Positions 54,989 through 64,000 of a stretch of 64,000 bases of DNA are shown here, one piece after another. The translations under genes were made by a program, and so were the position numbers. Location: assembly GCA_910574015.1 (NCBI GenBank), contig CAJSYQ010000001.1:1-64000 (forward strand), in the 5' to 3' direction. Position 1 is the stretch's first letter; each line of letters starts with the position of its first letter. The DNA is from Eubacteriaceae bacterium (GTDB taxonomy: Bacteria > Bacillota > Clostridia > Lachnospirales > Lachnospiraceae). The notes below the pieces were generated by a model. It had not been told where the DNA came from. It saw only the letters and a program-made list of their open reading frames with translations, and ran no database searches.

Positions 54989-55017
54989 AGGATAACACGA
55001 TTCCCAATAAAGGTCAA
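54989..55017 (-). promoter_or_regulatory. promoter of the riboswitch-dapA transcript
   Basis: On the minus strand TTGACC (55017-55012), 17 bases, TATCCT (54994-54989). It overlaps the end of the upstream gene and starts transcription at about the first base of the lysine aptamer. Confidence 0.6.
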
Positions 55018-55508
55018 GTATTATCTTTCTTCAGCGTGATCTCACAGATCACATCAATATACGGAACCAGTTCGTCCGCCAGCGTATTCCCTGTAATGTA
55101 AAGTCTCTTGTAATCACCGGGCAGCCGGAGCAGTTCCGCAATATCCCCTGTCTGGATAATACCAAGATCCGCCAGTCCCAGCAGTTCATCCAGGATGATC
55201 ACATCACTCTCGCCCGTCTCAATCACCTTTTTAGCAAAATTAAATGCGTTCCGGATGTTCTGCTTCTCTTCCTCCTTTTCCTGCAGCGACAGGTCGCAGT
55301 AGCTGGAATCGGACTGGTCAAACCGAAAAAACTGTACATCCGGTTCCAGTCTGGCAAGAACCCTGAATTCATCTGCAGCCTTCCCTTTTAGAAACTGTAT
55401 CACGGTAATGTGCTGTCCATCTCCTGCTTCTCTCAGTGCCTGGCCTACTGCTGCGGATGTTTTCCCCCTGCCCTGACCATAAAACGCCTGTACAATCCCT
55501 GAATCCAT
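55014..55508 (-). CDS. corrinoid adenosyltransferase-like protein (CobA/CobO/BtuR)
   Basis: 164 residues. Unusual P-loop GQGRGKTSAAVGQAL near the N-terminus, VIQFLKGK, and Walker B VIILDELLGLADLG, as in CobA-type ATP:cob(I)alamin adenosyltransferases. These attach adenosyl to cobalamin. No other cobalamin synthesis gene is nearby, though MetH uses cobalamin. Start ATG 55508 after AAAGGG. Confidence 0.8.
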   Translation of the reverse strand: MDSGIVQAFYGQGRGKTSAAVGQALREAGDGQHITVIQFLKGKAADEFRVLARLEPDVQFFRFDQSDSSYCDLSLQEKEEEKQNIRNAFNFAKKVIETGESDVIILDELLGLADLGIIQTGDIAELLRLPGDYKRLYITGNTLADELVPYIDVICEITLKKDNT

Positions 55509-55563
55509 ACATTTCGTCCCTTTCTTAAGTATGGACAAGATTATATCATATTTTTATATATTT

Positions 55564-56238
55564 TCAAATACTTTCCTCGGAAATCTCAGAAGCTGCCGTA
55601 ATCTCACCGCTCTCCTCCACACATTCCAGCTTGCTGACAGAGATTTCATAGGCCACTCTCGTCTCATACTGTTCTTCTGCAATCTGTTTCTGGTATTCAC
55701 GGCTCTGGATCCGGCCCCACAGCTGCACGTGTTCACCCACCTCGAAGCCGTCTGCATATCTGGCATTCCGCCCCCAGCAGATACAGGGTATATAATCCGA
55801 TTTTCCATAAGGACGGTTTACTGCCATCAGAAGATCGGCAATCTCTCTGCCCAGGGGCGTCTTGCGATATACCGGCGGTTTGCAGAGATAGCCGTCTAGA
55901 AAAATATAATTGGGCTTGTCATTTTCCTGCTCCTCATCGTCAATATGTAAATCCCTCACAAATACAGACAGGACAAGGCGGTTATGATTTTCTTCATGGC
56001 GGTTGTAGGAACGGAACTGTCCGCTGGCCTCCATAAAGCATCCCCGGTAATCCTGTGACACATTGATCAGGCGTTCCGATACCATAAGCGGAATGGTATC
56101 ATATACCTTGCTGAGCCTTTTCACGGAAAGCTGCAGCATATAAAACCCCTCTCCATATACTTCATGACTAAATGTAAATTCACTTACCACTTCGCCATAA
56201 ACATTTACCTGATTGTTTCCTAAAATCTTATCTGTCAT
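55564..56238 (-). CDS. SSB-like single-stranded DNA-binding protein with two OB folds
   Basis: 224 residues. The first half (about 1-105: NQVNVYGEVVSEFTFSHE, FMEASGQFRSYN) and the second (about 112-210: NYIFLDGYLCKPPVYRKTPLG, IPCICWGRNARYA, VQLWGRIQSREY) each look like an SSB OB fold; the second is more canonical. The typical acidic SSB tail (DDDIPF) is missing; it ends EISEESI. It is probably an accessory SSB of Clostridia rather than the main replication SSB. Start ATG 56238 after a G-run. Confidence 0.75.
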   Translation of the reverse strand: MTDKILGNNQVNVYGEVVSEFTFSHEVYGEGFYMLQLSVKRLSKVYDTIPLMVSERLINVSQDYRGCFMEASGQFRSYNRHEENHNRLVLSVFVRDLHIDDEEQENDKPNYIFLDGYLCKPPVYRKTPLGREIADLLMAVNRPYGKSDYIPCICWGRNARYADGFEVGEHVQLWGRIQSREYQKQIAEEQYETRVAYEISVSKLECVEESGEITAASEISEESI

Positions 56239-56447
56239 TTTACATGACCCCCTTCGTTTTTTTGTCCGATTGTATTCAGACTTTTTTCTCATATATAAAT
56301 ATATATGCGACAGAATACATTTTAGAACAAAAAGTTTATAATTTTTTCATTTTTTGTTAATATTTTGGTTATTTGTCATGATAACACAGAATCTGGTATA
56401 TTGCAACATCAAAAACCCCATAAATTACCTAAAATCAATCCGCAGCG

Positions 56448-57245
56448 TCATAGATCTGATAAAATTTTCAGGACCCCGTCCCTCTCATAACTTTCACATT
56501 CGTGTGAAGCCGCTCTCTTTACTTCATCTCTGGCATTCTCCACAGAATAGCTTTTGCCCGCCAGGGAAAACATCTCCATATCGTTCTGATTGTCCCCAAA
56601 AACAATTGTCTCCGACGGGGATATGCCAAAGTGCCGCTGCATAAAGGCTACGGCAGCCCCTTTGCCGGCATCCTGCGGTACGCAGTCCAGCCACTGGATC
56701 CCTGCTAACGTAAGCTTTACTTTATCCTTCCACCTGGGCCGGAACCATGGAGCCGTCAGCTCTTCGGCGTGATCATGATGATAGATGGATACCTTTACGA
56801 TATCCTCTGAAATGCGGTGGGCCAGTTCACTTCCCAGAGCACGGATGTCATATCCGTATCCCTCCGTCATCCAGCGGTACAATTCACTGTCCTCCCACCG
56901 GCAGTAAGCGTGCTCCGTACCGCAGACCATAAAATCACATTTTTCAATTTCCGCCGCATCGCGCATCAATCCCTGTGCCGTCTCCCAGGGAAACGTCCGG
57001 GCATACAGCAGCCGATCATGCTGGTAGACCATACTCCCCCCGTCGCAGGCATAAAATATCTCCCTTTCTATAGGGCGGAATAATTTGGCAATACTCAGAC
57101 GCTGCCTTCCACTGCAAGCCATAAATTTCACCCCTCTGGCACCCAGCCTGCGGATCACATCATAATATGCCGGGTTAAGAGCCCCCTCTCCCTGTCCGTC
57201 CCCCACCAGGGTTCCATCAATATCCGATACAACAAGCCTGATCAT
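56448..57245 (-). CDS. HAD-superfamily phosphatase, Cof type
   Basis: 265 residues. Motif I VVSDIDGTLVGD, motif II ACSGRQ, and motif III/IV FGDNQNDMEMFSLAG, with a C2 cap between. Such enzymes dephosphorylate sugar phosphates or flavin-type cofactors; the substrate cannot be named. Start ATG 57245, seven bases after GGAGG. It stands alone between SSB and ilvC. Confidence 0.88.
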   Translation of the reverse strand: MIRLVVSDIDGTLVGDGQGEGALNPAYYDVIRRLGARGVKFMACSGRQRLSIAKLFRPIEREIFYACDGGSMVYQHDRLLYARTFPWETAQGLMRDAAEIEKCDFMVCGTEHAYCRWEDSELYRWMTEGYGYDIRALGSELAHRISEDIVKVSIYHHDHAEELTAPWFRPRWKDKVKLTLAGIQWLDCVPQDAGKGAAVAFMQRHFGISPSETIVFGDNQNDMEMFSLAGKSYSVENARDEVKRAASHECESYERDGVLKILSDL

Positions 57246-57343
57246 ATCTTTTCCTCCAAATGTGCCGGGCAAAGCGTCTCCTGGTTTCAGGCGGCCCCGG
57301 CGCATCCCACCTGACTCAACGGCTCTCCATTGACTATATATAG

Positions 57344-57371
57344 AAAGGAACCCACATCAGCGGGTTCCTTT
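57344..57371 (-). terminator. intrinsic terminator of ilvC
   Basis: AAAGGAACCC (57344-57353) and GGGTTCCTTT (57362-57371) form a perfect 10-bp stem just after ilvC. Confidence 0.75.
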
Positions 57372-57393
57372 CTATAACTAATAAGCATATGAA

Positions 57394-58428
<1,035 letters not shown>

Positions 58429-58496
58429 CTAATATAATTTGTATTTAAAGCCTCTCCGGGAAAAACCCGTGGGTGGTTTTCAAAATGATACACTGG

Positions 58497-58997
58497 TCAG
58501 ATTCCCATTTCCTCATCATGGAATCCCCTGGCAAGACCAGATATACCAGTACGGACCAGTTCTTTGATCTCGTAGCCTTCGATCAATTTGATAAAAGCGT
58601 CCAGCTTTGCCTGATTACCAGTCAGCTCGATCATCAGCGAGGTATCCGCTACGTCGACGATCTTTGCCCGGAAGATTTCAACGATGGCATTGATGGCAGG
58701 ACGCGCATCCCGGTCCGCCTCTACCTTGACAAGAATCAGCTCACGGCAGACGGAAGCCTCTCCCGTCAATTGTTTCACTGACTTCACATCCTCCAGCTTA
58801 TTTACCTGCTTTTCAATCTGTTCCAGTATAATGTCGTCCCCCGTCACAGATACTGTCATACGGGAAAATGCAGGGTTCTCTGTCTCGCCCACCGTCAGAC
58901 TGTCAATGTTGTACCCGCGGCGGCTGAACAATCCCGTCACACGGCTGAGAACACCTGATGTATTATTAACTAAAATGGACAGAACTACTTTACTCAT
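58497..58997 (-). CDS. ilvN: acetolactate synthase regulatory subunit
   Basis: 166 residues. ACT domain (VLSILVNNTSGVLSRVTGLFSRRGYNIDSLTVG) at the N-terminus and a second ACT-like half. It binds branched-chain amino acids and controls the catalytic subunit IlvB, which is encoded elsewhere. Start ATG 58997 behind a G-rich site. No T-box leader fits in the 61-base gap upstream. Confidence 0.93.
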   Translation of the reverse strand: MSKVVLSILVNNTSGVLSRVTGLFSRRGYNIDSLTVGETENPAFSRMTVSVTGDDIILEQIEKQVNKLEDVKSVKQLTGEASVCRELILVKVEADRDARPAINAIVEIFRAKIVDVADTSLMIELTGNQAKLDAFIKLIEGYEIKELVRTGISGLARGFHDEEMGI

Positions 58998-59058
58998 GAG
59001 CCCTTTCCCCCTTTTCCGACTATGCTGCATCTTATTGTAACAACATCACACTCCATTG

Positions 59059-60087
59059 TCAACTCTTGAAGATGAATTTCTTCAGGGCGGACTTATTGGC
59101 CGCCAGATCAGGAACAAGGCATTCTTCGCCATTGATGGACTGTGAAGTAAAGGCTCCCTCAATAGGAATGACAGACTGATGAAGCTCTGTTGTCCCCATC
59201 TGGATCACCGCCATCATATAAGTATAAATCTTCTTTTTCGATACATCTGTCGTAATATTCGGCATGACCACCTCAGCCAGTTTGAGGAGTTCCTCCGGCG
59301 AAAGGGCCTTGACCTTCTTAAGGATTGCCTGCATCGTCAGACGCTGACGCTCCGTGCGCCCATAATCATCGCCTTTTCCACTGGCTGTGTAGACCCCTGG
59401 AAGTTTGCCGTCCGCCTGTCTCTTTCCATGACGGATGCGGCAGTAGCCCAGCGCCTGATAGCCGTTGATGACCTGCTTGCCCACCTTGACATTCCGATAT
59501 TTCTTCCTCTTGATATAATTTGTACTGTTCAGATGTTTCGCTTCAGATTCTGTCAGCGTAACCTCAATGCCGCCAAGCTCATCGATGACATTGACAAAGG
59601 CATCGAAATTCACCTCCGCATATCCATCCATACTGATGCCGAAGCTGTCTGCTATCGTCTCATAGAGGAGCTTGATTCCCCCAAAGGAATAGGCCGCATT
59701 CAATTTCCTGCCCCCATGTCCCGGAACCTGCACGTACATGTCCCGCATCAGGGATGTGATCTTGAGCTTATTGTGTTTCACATCCAGCGTAGCGATCATC
59801 ATGGAATCTGAACGGCGGTCCACGTCCTTATCCTGTTCATCGTTGTTCTTGTCCGCCCCAACCAGAAGAATATTCACCACATCGGTGTCCTTATCCAGCT
59901 TATATCTTGACAGATCCACACTGGACAGGGTATCCTGGTCGTCATAGTTGATCAAATCCAGCATGGCATCCCCCCGATGCACTACGACAGCGGCGGCGCT
60001 TCCCATCGTCATAGACATGATCAGGCCAAGCACCAGCAGCACCCTTCCAATAATCTTTCCCCTGCTCTTTTTCTTTGTTTTTCCCAT
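59059..60087 (-). CDS. LytR-CpsA-Psr family cell-wall glycopolymer ligase
   Basis: 342 residues. Short cytoplasmic basic end, one membrane helix (IIGRVLLVLGLIMSMTMGSAAAV), then the LCP domain: NILLVGADKNN, RRSDSMMIATLD, SLMRDMYVQVPG, KLNAAYSFGG, DELGGIEV and GYCRIRHGK. LCP enzymes move lipid-linked polymers onto peptidoglycan outside the membrane. Start ATG 60087 after GGAGG. It follows two glycosyltransferases that may build its polymer. Confidence 0.9.
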   Translation of the reverse strand: MGKTKKKSRGKIIGRVLLVLGLIMSMTMGSAAAVVVHRGDAMLDLINYDDQDTLSSVDLSRYKLDKDTDVVNILLVGADKNNDEQDKDVDRRSDSMMIATLDVKHNKLKITSLMRDMYVQVPGHGGRKLNAAYSFGGIKLLYETIADSFGISMDGYAEVNFDAFVNVIDELGGIEVTLTESEAKHLNSTNYIKRKKYRNVKVGKQVINGYQALGYCRIRHGKRQADGKLPGVYTASGKGDDYGRTERQRLTMQAILKKVKALSPEELLKLAEVVMPNITTDVSKKKIYTYMMAVIQMGTTELHQSVIPIEGAFTSQSINGEECLVPDLAANKSALKKFIFKS

Positions 60088-60117
60088 GATTTCCTCCATT
60101 CACTCACGCTTTTCTGG

Positions 60118-61038
60118 TCAGAGCAGAAAGAACAGTCCCACATTGCGCGTCAGTCCGCTCTTGGTAAATCCGTACTTCATCATATTCCAGCGTCTCATCA
60201 TCCAGCCAGTCTCCCCCAGAGCGGCGAATTTCTGTGCCGTCTCCTTCTGCTGCGGCGTCATCCGTTCCCCAAACAAGGAAAGAAATGCCTCTCCCTGCCG
60301 GTAGGAGGACCGCAGTGCCTCCCTCTGGTGCCGGATTCCGGCAAGCCGGTTTCTCACATAACTGCCAAAGGAGCTGCCGCCGATCATGTTTCCACCGTGC
60401 TGGCGGTACCGGAGCGTGGGACGGTCCAGATAGACGACCCGTCCGAAGTGACTGCAGATCAGCGCCAGCCACCAGTCATGTACCCGTATCTCTTCCGGAA
60501 TCTCCGTGAGATACGGAAGAATGGCACGGTTTACCATAGCCGTACAGCCAATAACCTTATTTTCCATGAAAAGGTGCCCAGTGTCAACCTTTTTTGTATC
60601 CAGATGGCTGATTTGGTGAAAACGGCCCCTCTCCTGTCCCGTCCCGGAATCAAAATTTATGGCATCGGTAAATACGAGAACCGGCTTGTCCAGACACTCC
60701 TTTTCCGCCCCTTTCATGGCACGGAGCGTCAGTTCCACCTTATCCCGGTCCCAGATATCATCCTGGTCACAGAGCATGATATATTCCGCATCACTGCGCC
60801 TTATCCCCTGGAGAAAGTTTCTGACATAACCCATATTTTCTTTGTTTCTATGGAGGGAAATCCGGGAATTCCCGCAAATATACCCTTCTATTATTTCACA
60901 GGTGCGGTCGGAGGACCCGTCGTCACACACTTCGATGGAAATATTTTGATAGGTCTGGGCCAGCAGTGAATCAAGCTGCTCCTCCAGATATTTTTCACCG
61001 TTATAAGACGCCATTACTATGTGAACTCTTTTTTCCAT
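60118..61038 (-). CDS. family 2 glycosyltransferase
   Basis: 306 residues. GT-A fold: VHIVMASYNGEKYLEEQLDSLLAQ, VCDDGSSDRT, and LCDQDDIWDRDKVE with the metal DXD-like acids. VHDWWLALICSHFG is typical of rhamnosyltransferase-type relatives. It probably adds a sugar to a cell-surface glycan. It follows the other glycosyltransferase by seven bases. Confidence 0.88.
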   Translation of the reverse strand: MEKRVHIVMASYNGEKYLEEQLDSLLAQTYQNISIEVCDDGSSDRTCEIIEGYICGNSRISLHRNKENMGYVRNFLQGIRRSDAEYIMLCDQDDIWDRDKVELTLRAMKGAEKECLDKPVLVFTDAINFDSGTGQERGRFHQISHLDTKKVDTGHLFMENKVIGCTAMVNRAILPYLTEIPEEIRVHDWWLALICSHFGRVVYLDRPTLRYRQHGGNMIGGSSFGSYVRNRLAGIRHQREALRSSYRQGEAFLSLFGERMTPQQKETAQKFAALGETGWMMRRWNMMKYGFTKSGLTRNVGLFFLL

Positions 61039-61045
61039 AATTACC

Positions 61046-61975
61046 TCAATTCCAATACGATGGATTCATTGAAAACCTCCGCCGGATCCCTCTGGGAAGC
61101 CTGTCATATTTTTTACCGAAACGATAGCCGAGAAATTTAAAACCGCTCTGAAAAACCAGATCCGGTATAAGATACCATTCCCCCCTGGAAATTAAATATT
61201 TCATCGTCTTCTTTACCAGCCGGATGCCCTCCGATTCTGACCGGATTCCGTCAAAGATTTCATGATACTGCCGCTGGGATACGGCCAGATCAAAATTGCG
61301 CCTAAACTGTTCCCGATACGTATACTTGTGGGCGTGCACTACCTGTGCCTCTGCCGCGTAAGCGATCTGATAACCCGCCTGTATCACCTTCGACGCCATA
61401 ATCATATCCTCGTTAAAAATTGTGTGCAGAACGAATCCGCCCATCTGCTCATATACCTTCCTGCGGTACATGGCACAGACATTGGAACAGAAATACGTTT
61501 TGATCCCCAGCTCCGGCAGATCCTCTTTCGTCTTCGTACTGCTCTCCGGCGGATAATTAAACTCCCTCGTATAACGCTCGATCACACCCACTTTATCGTC
61601 CGGAAGCTGCCTTCCATAAGCGGTGGCGGTCTTCTCGTCCGCCTCCATCGCCTCAAGAAGCTTCTCGATCAGCATATTGTCCACAGGCACCGCATCCTGC
61701 GTCATAAAAAGCATATACTCCGCCTGTGACAGCGCCGCCCCCTGATTGCGGGTCCCGCCGTGGTCGAATTCTTTCTTTTCCAATGTTTTGACGACGCCGT
61801 GCTCCGCCCTTTCAAGGATTTCCCTGACCCGCTGGTCCTCCGCCGTGCCGGTCAGCGTCTGCATAAAGAATATATGCGCCGGCGGCACGGTCTGGGAATT
61901 GATCTTCTGGATCAGACGCTCCAGTTTCTCATCCGGTCGGTATACGGGTATGATCATATCGACATTTGCTCTCAT
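61046..61975 (-). CDS. family 2 glycosyltransferase
   Basis: 309 residues. VDMIIPVYRPDEKLERLI, KKEFDHGGTRNQGAALSQAEYMLFMTQDAVPVD, and YFCSNVCAMYRRKVYEQMGGF followed by NEDMIMASKVIQAGYQIAYA. This pattern matches rhamnosyl- or related transferases of O-antigen and wall polysaccharide. It begins one base after the metH stop. Sugar and acceptor are unknown. Confidence 0.85.
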   Translation of the reverse strand: MRANVDMIIPVYRPDEKLERLIQKINSQTVPPAHIFFMQTLTGTAEDQRVREILERAEHGVVKTLEKKEFDHGGTRNQGAALSQAEYMLFMTQDAVPVDNMLIEKLLEAMEADEKTATAYGRQLPDDKVGVIERYTREFNYPPESSTKTKEDLPELGIKTYFCSNVCAMYRRKVYEQMGGFVLHTIFNEDMIMASKVIQAGYQIAYAAEAQVVHAHKYTYREQFRRNFDLAVSQRQYHEIFDGIRSESEGIRLVKKTMKYLISRGEWYLIPDLVFQSGFKFLGYRFGKKYDRLPRGIRRRFSMNPSYWN

Positions 61976-64000
61976 CTATTCATCCTTTCCCAACAGCCGG
62001 TTCACCAGCTTCACTGCCTCCCTGGCATCCTCCGAATAACCGTCCGCACCAATCTCATCGGCAAAGCTCTGTGTCACCACAGCGCCGCCGATGACGATCT
62101 TCGCCCGGATCCCCTGGGCTCTCGCCAACTCCACTACATGTTTCATCTCCATCATCGTGGTAGTCATCAGTGCGGACAATCCGATTATGGCGGCATCCGT
62201 CTCCCTGGCCCGGTCTATGATCTCCTGGGTCTCCACATCCTTGCCAAGATCGATCACATGATATCCATAGTTCTTCAGCATCAGCACCACAAGGTTTTTC
62301 CCGATATCGTGGATATCCCCTTTCACCGTAGCCATGATAATGGTGTCAAGCTCTGCGTCCCCGCGCTCTGCCTCCAGAAGAGGTTCCAGATACGCCACCG
62401 CTTTTTCCATGGCTTCGGCACTGGCGATCAGCTGAGGAAGAAAATATTTTTTCTGCTCAAATAGTTCCCCCACATAATTGATGGCAGGAATCAGATGGGT
62501 ATCGATAATCTCCGCCGGATGATCCCCTCTCTGCAGCTCCTGTTCCACCAGCTCCGTTATCGAGTCACCCTTACCCTTGATCACAGCCGTATAAAGGGGA
62601 TGCCCCTCTGTCTGATGTGCCTGCTCCCTTATATCAGTACTGCTCACCGACAATGCTGACACACCATTGATATACCGGAGATCGGATTCCTCTTTGTTCA
62701 AAAGAAGATCGGATGCCAGTGCGGCATTCACTAGCAGCGCCTGGGAAGGGTTGGATATGGCCATGGTAAGCCCCTGTCCGATGGCAAGAGTTAGGAAAGC
62801 ACTGTTGACGAACACTCTCTCGGGCAGACCAAAAGAGATATTGGATAGACCGCATACCGTTGCCAGACTCAGATCCTCCCGGCAGTAACGGATCGTCTCC
62901 AGCACCTCCAGGGCAGCTTTCTTATTTGCCCCGATGGTCGTCACCAGACCGTCCACGACAATATCGGATTCCGACATGCCGTGGGCGCGGGCCTCCTTCA
63001 GTATCGTCTGTATGATCTCCTTCTTTTCCGTCAGATCCTTTGGCAGTCCCGATTCGGACAGGGGAAGGAGAATAAACATGGCTCCGTATTTCTTCGCTGC
63101 CGGAATCAGTCTCTGGAATTTCTCCGGCTCCAGGGAGATGGAATTGATCAGGGCGCGGCCCGGATAGATCCGCAGCGCCTGTTCCACCACATCCACATAA
63201 CTGGAATCGATGCTGAGTGGAACATCCACCGTCATAGTCAGTTCATCTATGGCACGCAGCATCATTTCTTTTTCATCAATGCCGTTCATCCCCATATTGA
63301 CATCAAGAATCTCTGCTCCCTGAGCCACCTGCTCCTCTGCCATATCCAGCACCATATCCAGCCTGCCCTCCCGGAGTTCGGCCTGAAGTGCCTTTTTGCC
63401 TGTGGGATTGATCCGCTCACCTATGATCATAAAATTCCCGGAAAGACGGATGGGTGTCAGATTCCGCTCCGTCGTCAACGCCCGGACTGGCTTATTCCCC
63501 GGCAGGGAAAATGTCCTGGACGCCGTCTTTTCTTTCAGCAGCCGGATATACTCTGGCGTCGTCCCGCAGCATCCCCCCAGCACAGTGGCTCCGGCATCCA
63601 CAATGTCCATCATGCATTCGGCAAACGTGCCGGCGTCCATATCATATACCGTCCTTCCATCCTCCAGCTGCGGCAGACCGGCATTGGGTTTCGTGACAAT
63701 GGGAACCGTGGCGTATTCTGCCATCCTTTTCACTGCCTCCACCATCTGGTCCGGGCCGGCAGAGCAGTTGATCCCCACGGCGTCAGCACCCATTGCCTGC
63801 AGCACTACCATGGCCGTCTCCGGGTTTGTACCATACAATGTCCGTCCGTCCGGCTGATAGGTCAGCGTCACCATTACCGGAAGATCGCAGGTCTCCTTTA
63901 CCGCAAGAAGCGCGGCACGGCATTCCTGCAGGCTCATCATTGTCTCTATGGCAAAACCGTCCACACCTGCCTCCGCCAGAAGAGCCGCCTGTTTCTTATA
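61976..64000 (-). CDS. metH: cobalamin-dependent methionine synthase, 5' end outside the window
   Basis: At least 674 residues; the open frame continues past the right edge. Homocysteine-binding domain with the zinc GGCCGT (near residue 110 of the visible part), pterin-binding domain (GERINPTGKKALQAEL, DVNMGM, SIDSSYVDVVEQAL), cap helices, and the B12 domain with GDIHDIGKN (axial His) and IGLSALMTTTM. It ends after the B12 domain without the reactivation domain of E. coli MetH, as is common in Clostridia. It makes methionine from homocysteine, the MetY product. Confidence 0.93.
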   Translation of the reverse strand, partial: YKKQAALLAEAGVDGFAIETMMSLQECRAALLAVKETCDLPVMVTLTYQPDGRTLYGTNPETAMVVLQAMGADAVGINCSAGPDQMVEAVKRMAEYATVPIVTKPNAGLPQLEDGRTVYDMDAGTFAECMMDIVDAGATVLGGCCGTTPEYIRLLKEKTASRTFSLPGNKPVRALTTERNLTPIRLSGNFMIIGERINPTGKKALQAELREGRLDMVLDMAEEQVAQGAEILDVNMGMNGIDEKEMMLRAIDELTMTVDVPLSIDSSYVDVVEQALRIYPGRALINSISLEPEKFQRLIPAAKKYGAMFILLPLSESGLPKDLTEKKEIIQTILKEARAHGMSESDIVVDGLVTTIGANKKAALEVLETIRYCREDLSLATVCGLSNISFGLPERVFVNSAFLTLAIGQGLTMAISNPSQALLVNAALASDLLLNKEESDLRYINGVSALSVSSTDIREQAHQTEGHPLYTAVIKGKGDSITELVEQELQRGDHPAEIIDTHLIPAINYVGELFEQKKYFLPQLIASAEAMEKAVAYLEPLLEAERGDAELDTIIMATVKGDIHDIGKNLVVLMLKNYGYHVIDLGKDVETQEIIDRARETDAAIIGLSALMTTTMMEMKHVVELARAQGIRAKIVIGGAVVTQSFADEIGADGYSEDAREAVKLVNRLLGKDE

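Noticed and set aside
59000-59058. T-box or leader attenuator ahead of ilvN
   Set aside because: The gap between the LCP gene and ilvN is only about 61 bases, too short, and has no T-box sequence.
61976-64000. metH called as a truncated gene
   Set aside because: The frame is open to the right edge, so its missing start is a window effect; absence of the reactivation domain is normal for clostridial MetH.

Overview
The window looks like a chromosomal segment of a spore-forming, chemotactic Gram-positive Clostridium relative, most likely a member of the Lachnospiraceae. The evidence is the dipicolinate synthase pair, the priA-def-fmt-yugP-rsmB-rlmN-stp-prkC-rsgA-rpe gene order, a lysine riboswitch ahead of dapA, several chemoreceptor-type proteins, and AGGAGG-type ribosome binding sites. 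No rRNA, tRNA or CRISPR array was seen. The species cannot be named from sequence reading alone.

Positions 1 to about 16.6 kb are AT-rich accessory DNA. It opens with four tandem paralogues of a small double zinc-ribbon protein that share both ends and leader sequence but differ in the middle; the first is frameshifted. Next comes a very long phage-type tail tape-measure gene split by a group IA self-splicing intron (about 7284-8152). The P8 loop of this intron holds what looks like a complete type I toxin-antitoxin cassette on the opposite strand: a 27-residue hydrophobic peptide gene with its own promoter and Shine-Dalgarno sequence, a convergent short RNA with its own promoter, and a shared terminator. 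This is the most unusual thing in the window. No distal tail genes follow. An insertion sequence (10894-12361) joins the phage remnant to an RHS-repeat gene fragment that the same element cut short. A rhuM gene, a second rhuM remnant, helically phased direct repeats and a small Xre-controlled membrane-protein operon complete the region.

Positions 16.9-24 kb encode a secreted leucine-rich-repeat surface protein, an unknown small protein and two membrane chemoreceptors. Positions 24.2-32.5 kb are a minus-strand run: dpaA-dpaB (spore dipicolinate), a TtcA-like tRNA thiolase, tcdA, a moeB/thiF-type E1 enzyme and metY (sulfur assimilation), then the csoR-copA copper-efflux unit with a clear CsoR-type palindrome inside the csoR promoter. 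A soluble PocR-domain signalling protein is divergent from csoR.

Positions 33.4-55 kb are almost entirely minus-strand core genes. A lysine riboswitch with terminator heads dapA-dapB-murF-priA-def-fmt-yugP-rsmB-rlmN-stp-prkC-rsgA-rpe, followed closely by a FIST-domain sensor, a soluble methyl-accepting protein and a tandem pair of MutS-family ATPases, then efp, trmO and a deoxyinosine-type glycosylase. Spacing is mostly below 50 bases with many ATGA/TAATG overlaps.

Positions 55-64 kb carry a corrinoid adenosyltransferase-like gene, a two-OB-fold SSB-like protein, a HAD phosphatase, ilvN-ilvC, a LytR-CpsA-Psr protein, two glycosyltransferases and the 3' part of metH, which runs off the right edge.
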